This document shows, piece by piece, positions 60,196 through 64,000 of a DNA stretch of 64,000 bases (the first letter of the stretch is position 1; each line of letters opens with the position of its first letter). The notes beneath the pieces are model-generated. The model ran no database searches. It had not been told where the DNA came from and saw only the letters and a program-made list of their open reading frames with translations. Source of the stretch: Alicycliphilus denitrificans_A (GTDB taxonomy: Bacteria; Pseudomonadota; Gammaproteobacteria; Burkholderiales; Burkholderiaceae_C); contig NZ_CP126238.1 in NCBI RefSeq assembly GCF_044792555.1, forward strand, positions 3,410,001 through 3,474,000, given 5' to 3'. Both the position numbers and the translations under genes were made by a program.

Positions 60196-60885
60196 TCAGG
60201 CCTGCATCACCACCGGCCCGCCCTTGTCCAGCGCGCGCTGGTAGGCGGGCCGCGCCTGCATGCGCTGGCGGTAGGCGGCCAGGTGGGGCCAGGCGGCCGC
60301 ATCGGCGCCGCGCGTGAGCACGGCCTCGACGGCAAAGCTCATCTGGAAGTCGGCCATGGTCAGGTGCTCGCCCGCAAACCAGCGGTGCTGGGCCAGGTGC
60401 GCCTCCATGAAGGCCAGGGCGGCCTGCACGTTGGGGGCGATGAGCTTGCGCTGCACCGTGGCGCACAGGGTGCGGGCGATGGGGCGCACGAAGAACGGCA
60501 TGGGCTGGCGCGGGATGGTGTCGAACACCAGTTGCATCACCAGCCAGTTCATCAGCGAGCCCTCGGCGTAGTGCATCCAGAAGCGGCACTGGCGGTGCGC
60601 GGCCGTGCCGCGCGCGGGCTCCAGGTGGGCCAGCTCCGCCGGGGCCTGGGCGCCGTAGCACTCGGCCAGGTACTCGATGATGGCGCCCGACTCGGCGATC
60701 ACCAGGTCCCCGTCGGTGATCACCGGCGACTTGCCCAGCGGGTGCACCTTCTTGAGCGCCGCCGGCGCCAGCCGCGTGGCCGGGTCGCGCCGGTAACGGC
60801 GGATGTCGTAGGGCAGGCCCAGTTCTTCGAGCAGCCACAGGATGCGCTGGGAGCGCGAGGTCTCAAGGTGGTGAACGGTCAGCAT
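60196..60885 (-). CDS. Glutathione S-transferase family protein
   Basis: 229-residue soluble enzyme. Thioredoxin-like N-domain with RSQRILWLLEELGLPYD (about 10-26), KVHPLGKSPVITDGD (about 46-60) and ESGAIIEYLAE (about 65-75, the Glu-Ser glutathione site); the C-terminal helical domain ends KGGPVVMQA. The Ser in TSRSQR is the likely catalytic residue. It is the last gene of the minus-strand MFS-DUF3833-SDR-NTF2-GST operon, overlapping the preceding gene by 23 bases. It may detoxify oxidised lipids. Confidence 0.9.
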   Translation of the reverse strand: MLTVHHLETSRSQRILWLLEELGLPYDIRRYRRDPATRLAPAALKKVHPLGKSPVITDGDLVIAESGAIIEYLAECYGAQAPAELAHLEPARGTAAHRQCRFWMHYAEGSLMNWLVMQLVFDTIPRQPMPFFVRPIARTLCATVQRKLIAPNVQAALAFMEAHLAQHRWFAGEHLTMADFQMSFAVEAVLTRGADAAAWPHLAAYRQRMQARPAYQRALDKGGPVVMQA

Positions 60886-61345
60886 GGGATGGCATGGTAG
60901 GCGCTGCGCCGGCTTTGCGCAGCCAGCGCATCAGAGCCCCCAGAACCGGCAGCTTCGCGTACAGCTCCTCGGCCGCGTCCCAGTAGTCGCGGTGCAGCGC
61001 CACACGGCCCTGGGCATCGAAATGCACCAGGGTGGCGCCATGGATGCACTGCGGCACCTGCGCGCGCCAGCGCTTCATGCGGAAGTGGAACTCCCAGGCC
61101 AGAAAGGCCTGGTCGCCCTGCACGAGCTGCTGCGTCACCACGAAGCGGGGCTGCTCCAGGCTGTCGAACATGTGGGCAAAGATCTGGCGGATGGCGGGCA
61201 CGCCGCGCACCTCGTTGAAAGGGTCCTTGAAGCGCGCATTGGGGGCGTAGTAGTCGCCCAGCCGCGCCAGATGCGCGGGCGTGAGCTGCTCGTAGAGCTG
61301 CACCAGCCGGGCGGCGGCAGCCGGGGTGTCGGGAAGGTCGGTCAT
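60863..61345 (-). CDS. NTF2/SnoaL-like protein
   Basis: 160-residue protein with the NTF2-like cone fold. LARLGDYYAPNARFKDPFNEVRG (about residues 26-48) and HFDAQGRVALHRDYWDAAEELY (about 108-129) match the SnoaL/NTF2 family found in light-induced or singlet-oxygen clusters. Enzyme activity, if any, is unknown. It overlaps the GST gene by 23 bases and follows the SDR gene by 3 bases. Confidence 0.85.
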   Translation of the reverse strand: MTDLPDTPAAAARLVQLYEQLTPAHLARLGDYYAPNARFKDPFNEVRGVPAIRQIFAHMFDSLEQPRFVVTQQLVQGDQAFLAWEFHFRMKRWRAQVPQCIHGATLVHFDAQGRVALHRDYWDAAEELYAKLPVLGALMRWLRKAGAAPTMPSHADRSPP

Positions 61346-61348
61346 GCG

Positions 61349-62131
61349 TCACAGCCCCGTCATGCGGTGCACCAGGGGAAAGTACCAGCGGTAGGGCAGC
61401 ACGCGCAGCAGCTTGAGCCAGAGCGTGAAGCGGCGCGGGAAATGCAGCTCGAAGTCGCCGCGCGCCCAGCCGCGCAGCATGGCCTGGGCCGCCTGCTCGG
61501 GGGTGAGCAGCGCGGGCATGGCGAAGTCGTTCTGGCGCGTCAGCGGCGTGTCCACGAAGCCCGGGTTCACCACGCTCACGCCCACGCCCTGCGGGCGCAG
61601 GTCCAGGAACAGGGTCTCGGCCAGGTTGATCAGCGCCGCCTTGGTAGGGCCATAGGCCAGGCCCTGGGGCAGGCCGCGCCAGCCGGCCACACTGGCCACC
61701 AGGCTCAGGTGGGGCATGCGCCCGGCCTGGGCCGACGCCAACAGGCCCGGCACCACGGCGGCGAGCACGTGCAGCGCCCCGGTCAGGTTGACCTGCTGGT
61801 GGCGCAGCAGCTCGGGCAGGTCCAGTGTGTCGGCGCGCATGGGGGCGTAGTGGCCGGCGCAGTAGCACACCAGGTCCAGCGGCGCCTGGGCCTGCAGGTG
61901 CGCAGCCGCCTGCTGCACGGCCTGGGCGTCGGTCACGTCCAGCGCCAGGGCCTGGCTGCCCGGGTGGGCCTGGGCGAAGGCCTGCAGCAGCGCCTGCTGG
62001 CGCGCCGACACGATCACCTGCGCGCCCCGGGCGTGCAACTGCCCGGCCAGCGCCCGGCCGATGCCGCTGGAGGCGCCGACCAGCCACACGCGCTTGCCGC
62101 GCCAGTCGCTCAGGGGCGGGTTCAGGGGCAC
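61349..62131 (-). CDS. Short-chain dehydrogenase/reductase
   Basis: 260-residue classical SDR. Cofactor motif VGASSGIGRALAGQL (about residues 16-30), NLTGALHV region, catalytic Ser in LVASVAGWRGLP and YxxxK in AYGPTKAAL (about 159-167). GTG start at 62131 has GGAG 7 bases upstream and lies 4 bases after the DUF3833 stop; an earlier start would overlap it. The C-terminal tail carries a basic, hydrophobic segment (FPRRFTLWLKLLRVL) that may bind the membrane. Substrate unknown; the operon suggests lipid. Confidence 0.88.
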   Translation of the reverse strand: MPLNPPLSDWRGKRVWLVGASSGIGRALAGQLHARGAQVIVSARQQALLQAFAQAHPGSQALALDVTDAQAVQQAAAHLQAQAPLDLVCYCAGHYAPMRADTLDLPELLRHQQVNLTGALHVLAAVVPGLLASAQAGRMPHLSLVASVAGWRGLPQGLAYGPTKAALINLAETLFLDLRPQGVGVSVVNPGFVDTPLTRQNDFAMPALLTPEQAAQAMLRGWARGDFELHFPRRFTLWLKLLRVLPYRWYFPLVHRMTGL

Positions 62132-62135
62132 GGGC

Positions 62136-62672
62136 TCACTCCTTGGTGAAGGACAGCAGCACCTCGCCCAGCGTGACGCCAAACTTGCTCATGGTCGCGC
62201 GGTTGAGCATCACCCGCTCGTCGACCAGGAACATCCAGTCGTCGAACTGCACCTCGTACTCGCTGCCGTCCACCGGCAGGCGCAGCGTGTAGTTCCAGCG
62301 GAAGGCGTTGCCGGAAGTCTGGCCCTGGGCCTCGCCCACCACATCGTCGGCGCGGCCGGTGTAGCGGCCATGAGCGTGCTTGGTCAGGCGCCAGACGCGG
62401 CGCTGGGTGCTGCCGTCCGCGTAGGTGAAGGCCTCGTCCAGCACGCCCTGGTTGCCCTCCCAGCGGCAGTCCATCACCACGGTGAAGCGGCGCACCACCT
62501 CGCCGCCGCGCTGCTGGAAGATGCCGTGGGCCAGGACACGGCCGTTGAAATAGCGGTCCAGCTCCAGCAGCGGGCGCTGCTGGGCATAGTCGGTCACCTG
62601 CGGGCTGGCACAGCCCGCGAGGACGGCAGAGCCTGCCAGCAGGGCCAGCAGGGCATGGCGGCGGGTGTTCAT
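62136..62672 (-). CDS. DUF3833 family lipoprotein
   Basis: 178-residue lipoprotein: leader ending VLAGC with lipidated Cys at 21, then LDRYFNGRVLAHGIFQQRGGEVVRRF (about 38-63) and the conserved C-terminal FDDWMFLVDERVMLNRATMSKFGVTLGEV (about 143-171). DUF3833 is known from light-, LitR- and ChrR/sigma-E-linked gene clusters, but has no assigned activity. Its ATG overlaps the MFS stop by 4 bases. Confidence 0.9.
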   Translation of the reverse strand: MNTRRHALLALLAGSAVLAGCASPQVTDYAQQRPLLELDRYFNGRVLAHGIFQQRGGEVVRRFTVVMDCRWEGNQGVLDEAFTYADGSTQRRVWRLTKHAHGRYTGRADDVVGEAQGQTSGNAFRWNYTLRLPVDGSEYEVQFDDWMFLVDERVMLNRATMSKFGVTLGEVLLSFTKE

Positions 62673-63982
62673 GGGGTCGCTCCTGGAGTAGGGGTTGGTG
62701 GGCGGATCAGCAGCCGGTGCAGCAGCGTGGCCGCCAGCAGCTTGAGCGCGCAAGGCAGCAGCGCGTAGGCCCAGGCCAGGCGCTGCAGGGCCTGGGCGTC
62801 CTGGGTGCCGGGGGTGTAGCCGCCCCACTGCAGCAGCGGCAGCGCGGCGCCCGCAGCCAGGGCCAGGTTCAGCTTGGTGGCTAGGTTCCACCAGCCCAGG
62901 TAGGCGCCTTCGCTGCGCCCCTGGGCGCCGTGGCGCTCGACCAGCCGGGCCAGCAGCGCCCCGGGTAGGGCGAGATCCGCACCGAGCGCCATGCCCGACA
63001 GCGCGCAGATCACGGCAAACGCGGCCGCCTGGCCGCTGCCCAGCCCCACCGTCCAGCCAAAGCAGGCCACGGCTAGCAGCATGCCGCCCAGCCAGGCGCG
63101 CTCCAGCCCCCAGCGGCGCACGGCGCGCAGCCACAGCGGCATGGACAGCGCGCCGCAGACGAAATACAGCACCAGGAACAGCGCGGTCTGCGCCTGCGTG
63201 GCCTGCAGCCGGTCCTGGGCAAAGAACAGCATCAGGGCCGCGGGAATGGCGCTGGCAATGCCGTTGCACAGGAACACCGCCAGCAGGCGGCGAAAGCCGG
63301 CTTGCACCAGCGGCTGCCAGACGGCGGCCCAGGGCAGCGCGGCGGGCCGCGCCGGGGCCGATGCCGATGGCGCGGGGCGCGGCGCCCACCACAGGGCCAG
63401 CCAGCCGACCAGCAGGGCGAGCGCAAACACCGCCAGCATGGGCCCGGCGCCCCAGGCCACCGACAGGGCGCTGGCCGTGACCACGCCGATCAGCCCCGGC
63501 CCCTCGCGCCAGGCCACTACGCGGCTGCGCTGCAGCGCGTCGCCCCCGAGGCGCACGCCCCAGGCCTGGTGGGCAATGACCAGTTGGCTGTGCGCCAGGC
63601 AGGTCAGCAGCAGGCCCGCCACCATCCACACGGCCAGCGCCTGCGGCTCCTGCACCCGCGGGAAGAACAGCCCTGCCAGCCCCAGCACCTGCACCATGGC
63701 CGAGCCGCCGGCCACCCCCAGCACCGCGCGCAGCGGCCCCTGGTACAGGCGGTCGCTCAGGCGCCCGAGCAGCGGCTCGGCCGCGGCGTCCAGCAGGCGC
63801 ACCAGCATCAGCAGGGCGCCCACGCGGGCCAGCGGCAGGCCCAGCACCGTGGCGTAGTGGTGCGGCAGCACCACGTACAGCGGCAGGGCCACAAAGGCCA
63901 GCGGCAGGCCCAGCAGGCCGTAGGCCGGGCCCGACCACCAGCGCGGCAGCGGGGCGGCCGGCGGCGGCAGCACGGTGCTCAT
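62669..63982 (-). CDS. GPH-type MFS transporter
   Basis: 437-residue membrane protein with about 12 predicted spans. The glycoside-pentoside-hexuronide (MFS_2) pattern is visible at the N-terminus: AYGLLGLPLAFVALPLYV (about 21-38), then RLLDAAAEPLLGRLSDR (about 62-78). The substrate is unknown. First visible gene of the minus-strand operon; 18 bases upstream remain in the window, so its promoter is not seen. A GPH-type transporter lies in the Rhodobacter ChrR/sigma-E regulon next to similar genes. Confidence 0.85.
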   Translation of the reverse strand: MSTVLPPPAAPLPRWWSGPAYGLLGLPLAFVALPLYVVLPHHYATVLGLPLARVGALLMLVRLLDAAAEPLLGRLSDRLYQGPLRAVLGVAGGSAMVQVLGLAGLFFPRVQEPQALAVWMVAGLLLTCLAHSQLVIAHQAWGVRLGGDALQRSRVVAWREGPGLIGVVTASALSVAWGAGPMLAVFALALLVGWLALWWAPRPAPSASAPARPAALPWAAVWQPLVQAGFRRLLAVFLCNGIASAIPAALMLFFAQDRLQATQAQTALFLVLYFVCGALSMPLWLRAVRRWGLERAWLGGMLLAVACFGWTVGLGSGQAAAFAVICALSGMALGADLALPGALLARLVERHGAQGRSEGAYLGWWNLATKLNLALAAGAALPLLQWGGYTPGTQDAQALQRLAWAYALLPCALKLLAATLLHRLLIRPPTPTPGATP

Positions 63983-64000
63983 GGTGCGGCTCCGCCCGGG

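Noticed and set aside
55922..60838. Open minus-strand frame of 1638 codons opposite dabB and dabA
   Set aside because: Composition is Gly/Gln/Arg/Ala/His-rich with no domain, and the opposite strand encodes clear DabB and DabA; long antisense frames are expected at this GC content.
57226..60900. Open plus-strand frame of 1224 codons overlapping dabA
   Set aside because: Arg/Pro/Ala/Gly-rich shadow of dabA in another frame.

Overview
The window reads as a chromosomal segment of a high-GC betaproteobacterium, most likely family Comamonadaceae (Acidovorax/Alicycliphilus/Comamonas-like). The evidence is the gene families and their order, two orphan Bug-type solute-binding proteins, beta-ketoadipate genes with an IclR regulator, and a short hairpin repeat scattered between genes that resembles intergenic repeats I associate with this family. 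There is no plasmid, prophage, insertion sequence or CRISPR array. Two tRNA genes are present (Pro-CGG and Arg-CCT).

Left part (1-26 kb), mainly housekeeping. A partial serA is followed by a ugp operon for glycerol-3-phosphate import (ugpB-A-E-C-Q). It has a Pho-box-like direct repeat upstream, an attenuator-like terminator after ugpB, and a two-gene DUF4160/DUF2442 module inside it. Next come a DUF3772-MscS channel, an N-formylglutamate amidohydrolase with a Bug protein and a divergent LysR regulator, then hemA-prfA-prmC-grxD, a Lon-like AAA+ protein, a CNNM/CorC membrane protein, and proS with a lytic transglycosylase. rppH, the rplU-rpmA-obgE-proB series, ispB and tRNA-Pro follow.

Middle part (26-46 kb). 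A pcaI-pcaJ-pcaF-Bug operon faces a divergent IclR regulator across a clear operator. Then come a DUF1841 gene, a tandem universal stress protein, a possible leaderless micro-gene, a dihaem cytochrome c4, a MoxR/VWA pair enclosing a GNAT gene, the tamA-tamB outer-membrane assembly pair, tRNA-Arg, and an overlapping response regulator/sensor kinase/cardiolipin synthase operon.

Right part (46-64 kb), the most interesting. A MerR-type regulator with an adenosylcobalamin-binding light-sensor domain (LitR/CarH class) heads a set with lipocalin, photolyase-like, fasciclin, DUF2256 and nucleoside-sugar-epimerase-like genes. Inside this set a cryptochrome-DASH gene has collapsed into a chimeric frame with the C-terminal half of a short-chain dehydrogenase. 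Further right are degQ, an EAL phosphodiesterase and a LysR gene divergent from a dabB-dabA inorganic-carbon uptake pair, with a nested palindromic operator between them. The window ends in a minus-strand operon (MFS, DUF3833, SDR, NTF2-like, GST) whose make-up resembles clusters induced by light or singlet oxygen elsewhere. The two light-linked loci may belong to one photo-oxidative response; that link is inference.
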